Below, piece by piece: positions 36,070 through 50,129 of a stretch of 64,000 nt of DNA (position 1 is its first letter; every line of letters starts with the position of its first letter). The stretch spans positions 1 to 64,000 of the forward strand of contig VKHL01000130.1 of NCBI GenBank assembly GCA_015146655.1, read 5' to 3'. Under the pieces are notes generated by a model. The model searched no databases, was not told the DNA's origin, and saw only the letters and a list, made by a program, of their open reading frames with translations. The stretch is from Ochromonas danica. Its lineage: Eukaryota; Sar; Chrysophyceae; Chromulinales; Chromulinaceae. The position numbers were made by a program, and so were the translations under genes.

Positions 36070-36213
36070 CCTTTCTTGATCTATCGCTTCTGAGTAAACG
36101 AAATCGAACGCCGGATGAATGATAGAGTTAAGGAAATACAGTACCAGTTAAGGAAATACATAAGAGCTCTGGCCTTCTTCTCTTGGTGAGTAGAAGAGTA
36201 AAATAGGATTAGA
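36070..36213. promoter_or_regulatory. Divergent promoter with 15-bp direct repeat
   Basis: Only 144 bp separate the start codons of the 7TM-kinase and Prp3. agttaaggaaataca occurs at 36126-36140 and again at 36146-36160, a likely shared cis element or recent duplication. Confidence 0.5.
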
Positions 36214-38342
36214 ATGGAAGGTGATGGTTCAGTTGGTCAGAAGCGACGGTCTCGTTTCGACGAAGAAGGAGAGGGTCCTCAGCCAAAGAAGTTGTCCCTA
36301 GACATCAGCGCAGCGGCTGCGAAAGCGGCGGAGATCTCCAAGCAGCTGTCCAGCAAGGTGCCCTGTTCTGCCCTGCTTCCTTCTTCTCTTGTCCTGTCCC
36401 GGATCTACCCTGACTTGATTTATCTAATGACTTCGTAGATTGCTGCCATGTCCTCTATGCTAGGCCAGATCAATGCCAGCAAAGTGGACCGCAAGTCAGC
36501 CTATCGCCCTCTGCTGCTGGACGACCAAGGTGAGTGAGTGAATCGCTGCCCTGTCTCGCTGTGCTTCATCATCTCTATGCAACACTCTGCCTATTCTTTG
36601 CCTTTCTCTTGCAGGTAGAGAGATCGATGAACAGGGCAATCTGGTCAAGCATGACGTGCAGCAGGTCAAGACATTGGCCGCCAATCTTGCCGTCTCTCAA
36701 CCCGTCAAGAAGAAGGAGAATCCTTACCTCTCCCACCGCTCTGCCAATGAAGTTGACGAAGGCGCTAATAACGCGATAGTTGATGAGAGGCTGCCCACTC
36801 ATAATCGCATGGCCAAAGTTCGCAAAGCGTTGCAGTTCATTGAACCAGGCAAGTTTGTCCAAGAAGCCTCCAAGCTGCAAGAAAAGGAGGAGAACAAGAT
36901 AATTGCAGGGTATGCATCAGGTCGTAAGAAGCTTCAGCAAGGCCACAGTGGCCAAGAGGAGGCGTTGGAGGCGGCAGTGGTGGACTCCCCCTTGCCTTCT
37001 CTCTCTCCCCTCGACTCCATTCCTCCCCCACCTGACTCTGTGACGCCTTCCCTGGAGTGGTGGGATGAAGCATTTCTTCCCAAACTACGTCGTGAGCAAC
37101 GAAAAATCTCGAAAGCAGCCGCAGCGGAGAAGGATGACTTCGCTTTGCTCTCTTTGGCCAATAGTCGCACTTACAAATACATCCAGCATCCCTTGCCAAT
37201 AAAGCCGCTCATTGCCGAGCTTCAACAAAAGCCTCTGCCAATGTATTTAACGAAAAAGGAGAGGAAGAAGCTTCGTAAAGCGAACAGACAGGAGCGAGAG
37301 AGAGAGAAGCGCGACAAGCAGATGCTGGGCCTCATTCCTGCGCCGGAGCCCAAATTCAAACTCAGCAACTTTATGAAGATTTTGGGCGATCAGGCTGTTG
37401 CAGATCCTAGCAAGGTGGAGTTGAAGGTACTCCAGCAGATGCAGCAGCGTGTGTTAAATCATGAGATGCGAAACCAGGCAGCAAAGTTGACACCAAAAGA
37501 ACGAAAAGAAAAGAAAATCCGCAAGCTTCAAGAAGACACTTCCAAGGGAGTCTATGCCGCTGTCTTCCGAGTCACAGACTTCTCTTCCCTTAAGCATCGC
37601 TTTAAAGTGGATGTCAATGCCCAGCAGCTCTTCCTCTCTGGAATTGGTAAGGATGCATGCCTTTCTCATTGCTACCAATATAAGTGCGTCAACTCAACTT
37701 TAACTTTGCTGCTCAGTACTGCTTTGTGAGGAGGCTGCTAATCTGGTTGTGGCTGAGGGTGGACCAAAATCGATTCGAAAGTTCATTCGCCTTTTAACTG
37801 AGAGGTGAGAGATGCCGAGAGTTTAGAAATGCATCCAAAACTTGACTGCGAACTTAATTTTGCCCAGAATTGACTGGACTGCGATTGATCAAAGCCATTT
37901 CGCTGAAATGAAGGACGAGTCTCTTGGCCCACCTGGCGTTGCCCAAGACAACGGCTTGAGTGCAGAATGGAACTATGCCTCGGCGGAGACCGTGGAGCAA
38001 GCGGCTTCTCAAGACAGTGACTCTGATTCTCAATCGGATTCGGATGATGATGGTGATGATGATTCCATCGTTACACCTGCAGCTGCTGCTTCTGGCCAAT
38101 CCCTATTGACAAGTGCTTCTGTAAAAGACGGAACAACGAAGCCCTCCAGAGAACGACGATGTGACTTACTTTGGACAGGCACTTTACCAAAGAAAGTCTT
38201 TAGCGGGTTTAAGTATCAGGAGAGTAAGACTGCCGCAGCGGCTCGCAAAGTGCTCGAAGCAAAAGGAGTGGCTCATTATTGGGACATGCTGGTTAATGCA
38301 GATCAACTCATTTCATCGGCCACTTCGCATAGTCTATTTTAA
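36214..38342 (+). CDS. PRPF3: U4/U6 small nuclear ribonucleoprotein Prp3
   Basis: Five exons (36214-36357, 36439-36529, 36615-37646, 37717-37804, 37868-38342) encode 609 aa. Prp3 holds the U4/U6 duplex in the tri-snRNP. Family features: RRSRFDEEG near the N-terminus, NPYLSHR, the PRP3 domain (EWWDEAFLP...YKYIQHPLPIKP, PMYLTKKERKKLRK), then PEPKFKLSNFMKILGDQAVADPSK..., and a C-terminal DUF1115-like region (RRCDLLWTGTLPKKVF, GVAHYWDMLVNADQL). An acidic Asp/Ser run interrupts the C-terminal domain around residues 500-515. The final stop is directly followed by the convergent methyltransferase gene, 63 bp away. Confidence 0.95.
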
Positions 38343-38405
38343 GAGTTCTTGATCGATAGTCTACTGCAGTATGTAAATAACGAGCTACTGGTGGAAGTCT
38401 ATTCT

Positions 38406-39676
38406 CTACAAACAGGGTTTTCTGGCCACAAAGACTCGATGCGATTTAGAGGCATTATCAGCCTCAACCATCTCAAAGCCTGCCTCGACAAGGTCATGCG
38501 TAGGTTCGAGCAGCAAGAATTCACTCATATATGGCTCCGTCCGTTTGTAGATTGCCGCCACGAAAGGATTCTCCAGCAGGACCTCGAGGTTATTCTTGTC
38601 GAGATCAAGCATCGTGAACACTCCGCCTGGCCGTAGAATGCGAAATGCCTCAGCGAATATGGCTTTCGACACATCTTTGGGAGATTCATGTGCCACGAGA
38701 CAAAACGTGACGAGATCTTGAGAATTATCGGGCTGAGAGGTTCCCTCCGCTGCTTCATGCCTCAGTTGGTACTTGCTTGCCTTCAATGAAGGCTGAGGGA
38801 TACAAACAGATGATTGAGTCGAACGGATGATTAAGGGTGTGTGGTCAAGTCTTACCATGAAAGCTTTCTTTTCCTCACAGACAGAGAGTTTAAAGGTTGA
38901 CAGATCAACACCGACCACTCGCTGCAGAGAAGGCCACTTTGAGTCGAGCATATACATAGACAGCCCTACAAGACATATGGTCAATCTATCTTCAATGCAG
39001 CTGCGCCGTTTCGCTCATCTCACCTGTTCCACAGCCTAAATCTGTCGCTGTTTGAGGAGGCATTGTAACTGCTCGAGCTGTGATGGCCAGCCATTGCCGT
39101 CGCATGCGAACGTCTCCATCAAGAGCGTTGTCAAAGAGAGGAGCAATCATCAACTTGGACCAGAGGTCCTCCTCCATCGCCGACTCCCAGCACAGATTGC
39201 CTTCCTTGTAAGCGTGCACAGGTGCGTGGAAGTATTGGGGAATGGTGGTGTTGGGGTTGTGAAGATGTGCAGCCGTAGCAGAGAGATCCGGCAGAGCTTC
39301 TCTCTGTTCCTCCATGTATTGCCTCCAGGGCAACCCCATGCGCTCAGCTTTCTCCACAATCTGCCTCCGATAGATCCCAAACATGGTGTCGTGCACCAAA
39401 GGAATGGAGAAGAGGAAGTCGAGCACACGAAAGGCGGGAGATTTAAACATGGTCCCTTCTGGTGGCGCTTGTCGATTACTCGGTGAGTTGAAGACTCTAA
39501 AGCTGGCTCTCAAGATACCCGAGTCTGGGAGAGACAAAGGAGGCAGTCAGACCTTTGCCATGAGGCACAGACATGACATGATGATAGTGTGATTGACCTT
39601 TGACTGGACCAAGCTTCCAAGCTTGACAAAAGATGAAACAGAAGAGAAGTACGAACAGCTTAGAGGAAAACAACAT
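38406..39676 (-). CDS. Signal-peptide-bearing SAM-dependent methyltransferase of plastid/cyanobacterial type
   Basis: Four exons on the minus strand (39676-39598, 39524-39024, 38965-38856, 38793/38792-38406) encode 358 aa. Exon 1 supplies a hydrophobic signal peptide, MLFSSKLFVLLFCFIFCQAW, followed by a basic, Ser/Pro-containing stretch. The middle matches plant-plastid and cyanobacterial class I methyltransferases: FRVLDFLFSIPL, IVEKAERMGLPW, and HAPVHAYKEGNLCWESAMEE. The catalytic Rossmann fold follows: ATDLGCGTG (motif I, rebuilt across an intron), VVGVDLS (motif II), FRILRPGGVFTMLDLD. Substrate unknown. The signal peptide followed by a transit-like segment with Trp after a likely CQA cleavage site suggests import into a complex plastid; secretion is the alternative. 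Exon 1 was found by splice and frame fit, which is moderately certain. Confidence 0.8.
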
Positions 39677-42537
<2,861 letters not shown>

Positions 42538-42727
42538 GAGAGGAATTGCATATCGTGTCGTCTAGTGTGTCATTGTAACTATTATAAAAATTGTCTATTA
42601 AGCTTCTAGCATTTGACGTTAGTCGATCAATAAATACAGCATCTATACAAAGGGGAAGGGATGAGAGGATGCAACAAAGGTGCCACAACCTAGAGGTCAA
42701 GATGGACAAAAGGGAGATGAAGTCTAT

Positions 42728-44172
42728 TCACATGGGGAAGTCCTTGTCTTGGCTGATATACATCACTATTCCCGTTGCATTATCTGCTTGACTACCAAAG
42801 TTTCGCTTTGAATAGATGGCATTTCGGTGCATTAAAGAAGTTGTCACTCGCTGTGCACCATCATTCGAGGCTCTTGCTGCTCTCAAACAGCCCAAGTCGG
42901 TGACGAACCTTGCCAGATCTTCATAGAGCCAGTTGTCCCAGATGCCATCAGTGGCTACCACGAGACAAAGAATGTTGCCCTCTGCTCCAACATTATCTTC
43001 GCTTCCACTTTGCTGACGTTCAGCTAGGCGAGCTTGCATGGCAGCAAATAAAGGAGGAAGATCAATGCGATGCACTTCTGGTAGATGAGTAACGCCTAAA
43101 ATGGTGAAAACAACCAACAAATACACTTATCGATCAAGATCACGATCGTTTCCTCTTTCACACTAAACTTACCGTAAGTGTGTAAGTGCAGATCACCTAG
43201 CGAGCGTGTAAACGCCAGGGCGTCCTGGAAAGCCGCCGTTGAAGGTGTGCTGATTAATGAAGCCCATTCTTTCCGCACATTCTTGAAGTAGCTAAAACAC
43301 AAATACGCACAAACAATAGGCTGTAATGACTCGTTCCTTCATCACTTATTATCATTATTCTCTTACCTGCCGCGGAGAGAGGGTTGGAGAACGGGCTGGG
43401 AAGGCTCAAAAACGGCTGCACATTGTGACTTGTCATGAGAAGCAGAGTCATAGACGACATAAAGAGCTGGCTGAGAAGGGTCTCCTTCACGACTTCGGAA
43501 GCGCCGTAGCCGTTCAAACTCATAGCTGCTCTCGGGCGAATGCTCTGCGGTGAGGACGAGCATGGAGGCTGGTGGTCCCGACGATGGGCCTGGTCGATCA
43601 CCCGTGTAGGCAGCATCTTTCTCATAAACTACCACGCCAGGACTAAGAACAGGGATGGGAGTACAGAGCAAGGCAGTGCTGTCACCCACATTGCTGACAT
43701 ACAGGGCAGACCCAACGAGGGCAATGAGAGTACAGGCTGCTCCGCCGTGGACACAAGACCAAGCGTCCAAGGCAGTTTTGCGCTTCATCAAATATCCTTC
43801 CTCTGACTGTTTCACTTCATACCCTTGCTTCTGATATTCTGCGGCAAAGACGTGCTTGATGTGGTCGTGGGCAGAAATGTGCAGCCGCACTAAAAAGTCT
43901 ACCGGTGATTGAAGCAGAGCACTGTGCTCGCTGTCAAGGATATTCAGGATAGCAACTTTGGCCGCCATAGCAGCAGTCTTACCAACCTCTCGACCATGTC
44001 CATCCAGGATCCCTATAACCGCAACCTGGTGTTGCGGCGGGAGTGATTGAGTGTGACACCAGATAAAGCCTTCGTCTTGATTCTCACGGCCTCCACCAAT
44101 ATCCGTACCAAATCCAACTTGGAACCTATAAGGATAGGAGGATTCGACTTCGTTGGCAGCGAACTGGGCCAT
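42728..44172 (-). CDS. PP2C-type (PPM) protein phosphatase
   Basis: Three exons on the minus strand (44172-43367, 43291-43173, 43095-42728) encode 430 aa. PPM phosphatases are Mg/Mn-dependent Ser/Thr phosphatases. Metal and phosphate residues are visible: RENQDEG (motif 1), GILDGHGREVG (motif 2 DGHG), GGAACTLIAL and YVSNVGDSTALL (central motifs), TRSLGDLHLHTYG, VVATDGIWDN (DG metal ligand) and QADNATGIVMYI (D-N metal ligand). The segment between LTAEHSP and TRSLGD holds about 75 residues of low conservation (VVYDSASHDKSQCAAVFEP...). ATG at 44172 is the first in frame after a stop. An upstream exon cannot be excluded because an AG acceptor-like site lies at 44244-44245. Confidence 0.9.
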
Positions 44173-44353
44173 TGGGGAGGTCTGAGCAAATCTGTTGCCG
44201 TGCTGCGGTCGAAAATATCCTCCCACACAGAATACAACAAACTACACAACAAAGAACGCACCAAAGAACCCGTTTCTGGAGTTCTGCTGTCAATTTGAAA
44301 TTGCTGTAACGTCAGTGTTCATTTTAACTGGCCAATACAATCACTTTAACTTT

Positions 44354-47207
44354 TCACGAAAACTGTCTTTGAAAGCAAAGATCGACAGCTTGAAGCAAAC
44401 TAGTTCGCGCTTGGATAGACAGTAACTGGAAGTCAATCTGCAACGATATCAATGCCCAGAGAACCACACCCATGTCTGCGGAGCGCAGCTCTGAGTTGAT
44501 CAAGAGCTCTTCGACTCTCTTGACGATGATATTCTGGAGAGGAATGGACAGATCACGAAAAGAAAGCTTTAGCCTCGCCATTGACCACAACGTCCAAGAA
44601 AGGTCATGGCTATCCATGTTTCCCAAGACACGAGCAGAGTGATAATATAAGTCACTAATCCATGCGATGGGATACAAGCGTAAAAGAGAGCCATGCATTG
44701 TTCCATTATTAGAAGGGGCTATGGGAGAGGAAGCAGTACTCTCCAGCGGACTTTGCAGGTGAGCTAATGCCCACCAAACCATAGCCATGTTTTCCGCGTC
44801 CATGCTAGGCAGGCATCGGGGAAAGACCCCTACCACATAGTCCAAGGCAGCTTGAGGAGCATGATTAGTTCGTCTCAGTAACAAGGCAAGACCGTGGAGA
44901 GCAGCAGCTGCATTTTTCCCAAGATAGAGATGACAGTATTCATCGTCAAGCAGCGCTTCCTCACATTTTTGCACTAACGTGGACAATATGTAGGACATCA
45001 TCGTGTTCTCAAGAGGATGAATCAAAGGAAGCTGTAATCGTCCAAGGGCTTGCAACAGAGAAGAAAGAAGTCTAAGATCTGCCGTGGGAGAGCGCAGGTG
45101 GTTGATGGTGGATTTCAACAAACACAGGCGCACATCCTCAGGCATATCTTCCCACTTCAATGACTCTTTGCGACCAAGTCCTTGTAGAATTCCCACTAGC
45201 GCAGGCCTACGGAGAGATCTGCACTGCTTTTTTATGGCCTCATAGACGCAATCCAACAAACCATAGCAAGGGCCGGAGGAGATGAGAGAAAGCTGTAACT
45301 CACCCATAGCCCACACAGTACTCCCCAATTCTTGCTCCGTCATAGCTAAGATAGTTGCTTTGACAGATTGCACCAGACTTGTTAAGGCCGGATAGGGAAG
45401 GTCAGAGGCATGAAGACCAGAGCGGGCCAGGCCATGAAGGATCGAACTGCACTCTCTTCCGCTCAGCAATCGTCGATTCTCCGAAAGGTCTCGTATCAAA
45501 CGATTGCACAGTGCAGTAGCTTTGTAATTATCTTTCATATAGCGGAGATCAAGGCAGCGCGCTACGGTGGCCAGTGCAGGACCAGAAAGAGGATCTGGCA
45601 GATGTACAATAAGTTCCTCCGCTCGTTGCACTAGACCTTCAGCTGGACGCCTCTCGAACTCGCAAAATGACCAATAAATATTTAACAAGCTTTGCTGCTG
45701 CATTGAATCCATACGATTCGCCAGATTATCTGCATCGATAGCAGAGAAAACAACATCCGAGGGAGCTTGCATCTAAAACAATCATTTCAATTAGGTGAGT
45801 CCAATACATGTACAGCAAAAGGCAGCACACCTTAGCAAAGCCCAACAAGGTATTGGAAACCCCTTGGTTAGTGAGCTGACTTTGTCGACCTGAAAGAGCT
45901 TTCACTAGAGATGAACAAAACATCGACCAGGGGTCCTGGTCGTCGCTGTTCCACTTCCATTGAAAGTGCATCGTTCCTAAAGCCCAGAAAACATTTGAAA
46001 TAGCTTGTCCATCCAGCTTGTATAACAACCCACTTTTATCATTTAGTCCTGTTGCAACAATTTGATCAAAAAGTACCAAAGGGATGGTCTTCGATGAGAG
46101 TGTCAACCTTGCTAATGCATAGAGAGAATTACTAAACCCTTGAGGTGAGCAGTAAGGAAACACTTGAGCCAAGCAAACCAATAGATCTTGGAGACGAGAT
46201 GGGGGCAGCGAAGAAGCGGTAGCTCCTAATAGCCCAAGGGAATAAATGATCCGTGTGATTGACAACTCATATGCAGCCTCGTGACCCTTCACCATCTGCG
46301 CGGTTGGCAAGTCTCGCTCAACTCGCTCTTTAAACAAATCATCCAGTTTACTCCATGATGCTTTCATACGGGCTAAACCTTGCAAAAGATTTGCAACATT
46401 CTGGGCAGAAAGTGGTTCTTTGCGCTGAACAAGTGCTTGCAAGAGGGATCGACGTAAAGATAGCGGTACAGCTGACCATGAAATAGACACCTTTGACATA
46501 CTCCAAACAACAATAGAGATCTGCGCTGCTGATAAAAAGGAAATATTTTCACTGAGTAGAGGCCAAAACCGGTTGCGTAGACTGTCGGGTAGACGCTGCA
46601 TGTCACTTTCTAGTTTTGCTAGATCATGAAGATTCTGGACGAAATCGCCACCCGAGTCGTGCAAGAAAAGATACCACAGACGATCCTGTGCACCAAAAGT
46701 GAGATCAGTTGAACTGAAGCCGACCTTGCGCAAAACTGCCAATAATCTCGAGACAGAAACCCCGTTTTTGCCCCCTTTCTCCACGACCAACGAGACTCTC
46801 TCTCGAGTATGGAGAGGTAATCGACCCAATTCTTCCTCTCTTTTTCTGCTCAAAGCATCGAGGAAGATGCATAGTGTGTGTAATGTTGGGATCTCTCTAT
46901 CAATGCTCAGTATCATTTTTTCCATGCGATGAAGTTCAATATCAGAGAGATCATCCACACCAGTACCAGAAGATTGAGATTGCATTGTCAACAAGATTCC
47001 GTCAAGATCATCCAAAACTAAGTCTTCTCCAACCATTGCTTTAGTTTGATCTCTGCAACCAGACGAGGTTGCAGAGAGATCTTCGGCTGCATGCAACATG
47101 ATGCGTCGTACGGAAGCATATTTCTGGTCGACCAAGGTTCTCCAAGGGAAAGATATGTCTATAGAACACAGAACAATCAAGAATAACAACCCTACAGCAC
47201 TAAACAT
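44354..47207 (-). CDS. Heptatricopeptide/OPR-like helical repeat protein with N-terminal signal peptide
   Basis: Two exons on the minus strand (47207-45831, 45772-44354) encode 931 aa. Degenerate helical repeats of about 37-40 residues recur through the chain with a core like NLLQGLARMKASWSKLDD, SSILHGLARSGLHASDLP, GILQGLGRKESLKWEDMP and SLLQALGRLQLPL. This pattern (LLxALAxLxWxxxxLP) is known from organellar RNA-binding heptatricopeptide repeat and RAP-associated proteins of protists. No C-terminal RAP domain is recognised. The N-terminus MFSAVGLLFLIVLCSIDISF is a signal peptide with Phe-Pro after the likely cleavage point, then an Arg-containing stretch, consistent with bipartite plastid targeting. 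Predicted role: organelle transcript processing or stability (inference). It diverges from HDAC. Confidence 0.65.
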
Positions 47208-47443
47208 GAGGAAATTGCTCTTGTTGGCAAAAGGTGAGACTTGGGGGTGGGCCCGTTAACTTAAAAAGGCGGCGATCGGATTTGTTTTCTTCCCACTGTG
47301 GGGCGTGGGAAGAAATGAACTCGTTGGGCGGCGCGGTGTGGTGTGCTCTGCTCTGCTTTTGGTCTGGTGCTGCAGGATCTGCCACGAGAGTTCCAGTTCG
47401 TTCCCTTCCTTTGGCTTCAAAATTGAAAATCGAATCTCCAGCC
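47208..47443. promoter_or_regulatory. Divergent repeat-protein / HDAC promoter region
   Basis: This 236-bp region separates the two start codons. The sequence is GC-richer than other spacers, with no clear TATA. The leader is open in a non-HDAC frame, which I ignore. Confidence 0.4.
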
Positions 47444-49043
47444 ATGTTGCAAGATGTACACGGCACCGTTAAGAGGAAGGTATCTTACTTCTATGATCCT
47501 GATATTGGCAACTATCACTATGGTCAAGGTCATCCAATGAAGGTTAGTTGGTCCTGCCGATGGAAGCCAGTTCAAATTGTTTGGCCAAAACAAAACTGAT
47601 CTTTGACTTACTGTTGTCTCTCCCCAGCCACATCGTGTTCGCATGACACACAATTTAGTTGTGAATTATGGGCTCTATCGCAAGATGGACTGCTTTCGAC
47701 CAAAGCTCATTTCCGCGGCGCAGATGACACGATTCCATTCAGACGATTACATCGATTTCCTGCGCTTGATATCTCCAGGTTAATATTGTCATCTCTGTCC
47801 TTTCTTAGTTTGGAACACTGAGTTAACTCGTCCCTATGGATGCCTATTGTGTTACAGATAATATGGCTGACTATGTTAGACAGTTACAACGCTTTAATGT
47901 GGGTGAGGACTGCCCCGTTTTCGATGGCCTCTTTGAGTTTTGTCAAATTTATGCGTCTGGCTCCATTGGTGAGAACTAATTTCATTTTTGCTCCTCTCGT
48001 CCTTCTATTATGGTTATATGCGTGTCGAATCAGGAGGTGCGATTCGTTTGAACGAAGGTTTAGCGGATGTGGCAATCAATTGGGCTGGCGGTCTTCATCA
48101 TGCGAAGAAAAGCGAAGCGAGTGGATTTTGTTACGTCAATGATTGTGTGCTGGCCATCCTTGAGCTTCTCAAAAAGCACCAACGAGTGCTTTACATCGAT
48201 ATTGATATTCACCACGGAGATGGCGTGGAAGAAGCCTTTTACACCACGAATCGAGTAATGACTTGTTCTTTCCATAAATTTGGAGAATATTTCCCTGGTA
48301 CTGGGGACGTTAAAGACAAAGGTCACGATGCTGGTGAAAATTATGCTATCAACGTCCCCTTACAAGATGGCATGGATGATGAGAGCTATCGCACAATCTT
48401 CCGCCCGGTGATTGCAAAGATTATGGAAAAATTCCAACCTGGAGCTGTGGTTTTGCAGTGTGGTGCCGACAGTCTGTCTGGTGACCGTTTGGGATGCTTT
48501 AAAGTTTCCATCCGTGGTCATGCTGAGTGTGTTAATTATGTCAAGTCTTTCGGCATTCCTATGCTCATGGTTGGTGGAGGTGGATACACACTGCGCAATG
48601 TCCCTCGTTGCTGGACTTATGAGACTGCTGTGGTATTGGACACACCTATCAAGGATACATTGCCATACAACGATTATTTTGATTACTACGGTCCTGAGTA
48701 TCGTCTACATCTTCCTGTCAGTAATATGGAAAACCTCAATACTCCTCGTTATCTAGAAGATATAAAAGCGAAGGTGTTCGATATTCTCGGCAATGTCGAA
48801 ATCGCCCCCAGCTCTCAGATCTACACGGGCCAGCCAGGCACAAGTCAAATCCCCCCACCAATGGAGAGTTATACCACGAAAGCATTGAGTGGCAAAAGTA
48901 CAGTAGATAGCGGAGATGCGGAGCGCTTCGTTACTAATCCTGTCCCTAATGGAGAACAGAGCGATGCTATGGACGTCGATCAGGATGGACAAAGTGGCAA
49001 TGGTGGAGGTTCGAGTCAACAACACCCGATGGTGTTGTCATAA
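47444..49043 (+). CDS. HDAC1: Class I histone deacetylase (HDAC1/2, Rpd3)
   Basis: Four exons (47444-47542, 47628-47778, 47858-47968, 48034-49043) encode 456 aa. This is a Zn-dependent lysine deacetylase of Sin3/NuRD-type corepressor complexes. Signature stretches: [20 protein letters not shown] with [11 protein letters not shown] joined across intron 1, [38 protein letters not shown] (catalytic His pair), [16 protein letters not shown] (Zn ligands), [14 protein letters not shown] (Asp ligand) and [18 protein letters not shown]. The acidic, Ser/Gly-rich tail is shorter than in human HDAC1 (482). All three introns have consensus ends. Confidence 0.97.
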
Positions 49044-50129
49044 TCGTACATAAGTCCTATCATTTGTAGATTAATTACATTAAATGATTAGCAAGGGTTT
49101 TCGCACGTACAACGTTGAAAAGACAGGCCATCTACAGGTACTTCAACTGGGGACATTGCTTCATGAACACACTGAGAATCATTTCTTCTGGTGTTTAAGA
49201 ACTATAGCAAATCTGCAAAATATGAACTATTGTGAACTATTTAGTTCGAAGGGTCGGTGTTTCCCACAACGATAGTGCAGAACGTATGACCATAACATTC
49301 GGCGACCATTCCAAACGGCAAGACTATTGTGAAGGCAATCCGTGACTGCTTGGCGAGGAGCTTAGCTAATCCTACTCACAAGATTCCAAGGAAGAGGAGT
49401 ACATCAGTGAAGGATGTTGACGATGCCTTGATTATCTTTTCCAAAGGCTGCTCAAAAAGCTGAAAGTCCTCTTCCTCATGCAGTGCCAGGCGACCGTTGC
49501 GGCAGACTTTTGTCGACAGAAGAAACCTAGCCATTATTATTGCTTAATTGCTGTAGTAGCACGTCCGGCTTCGTTTTAGCAACGATCCAGTAGCCGGACC
49601 TCCTGCGCTTAATGGTTCGGTTCGCAGCAGCAACACAGTTCTCCCAAGAGCTGCCACTCTTAATTTGTTTCCTGGAAAGCACTCTGGAGGCTCATTTCGT
49701 TCTCATTTGGTATCACTCCACAACTTTGTCTCGAAGGTGTTCATGAGATCGAACGAAGAGGAAAGAGGAAGGGGAGGGAGAGGCAAGCCTTCAAAGATCC
49801 AAAACAAACAAAACAGAACAGCAAGTGGAACTTCCACTTGCACCTCTCCCACGCGAAACGGCACGCTGTATTTTCAAATGGGCCAAAAGGTGATTACAAA
49901 GTCATAAAAACGCAGTTGAGGGCGGGAGTGGGTTGTTTAGGCAGTCAAAGCAGAGCAAAGCACGTCATCCGATCCTGCTGCGTGCTTCCCCCGTCGCCCA
50001 GGCTTGCCTCTGCAGCCGTCCCATCTTACAATCTTCCCTTCTGTGATCCCAGAAGGCCTGAGAGAAGAGCTATTCTTGCTTCGTCAGAATCAAACAACAC
50101 CAATTGAGTTCTACTCAAGATCTTGAAAT
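49044..50129. other. 1.1-kb spacer without a recognised gene
   Basis: The longest gap in the right half. Short frames (for example 49084-49275 and 49665-49907) show no domain. No tRNA-like box pair or repeat longer than about 12 nt stood out. It contains the NNT promoter close to 50130. Confidence 0.4.

Noticed and set aside
47234-47599. 121-codon frame overlapping the HDAC start
   Set aside because: It is in another frame; the HDAC frame starting at 47444 matches the family from its first residues.
49044-50129. Decayed mobile element in the 1.1-kb spacer
   Set aside because: I could find no terminal repeats, target duplications or protein motifs.
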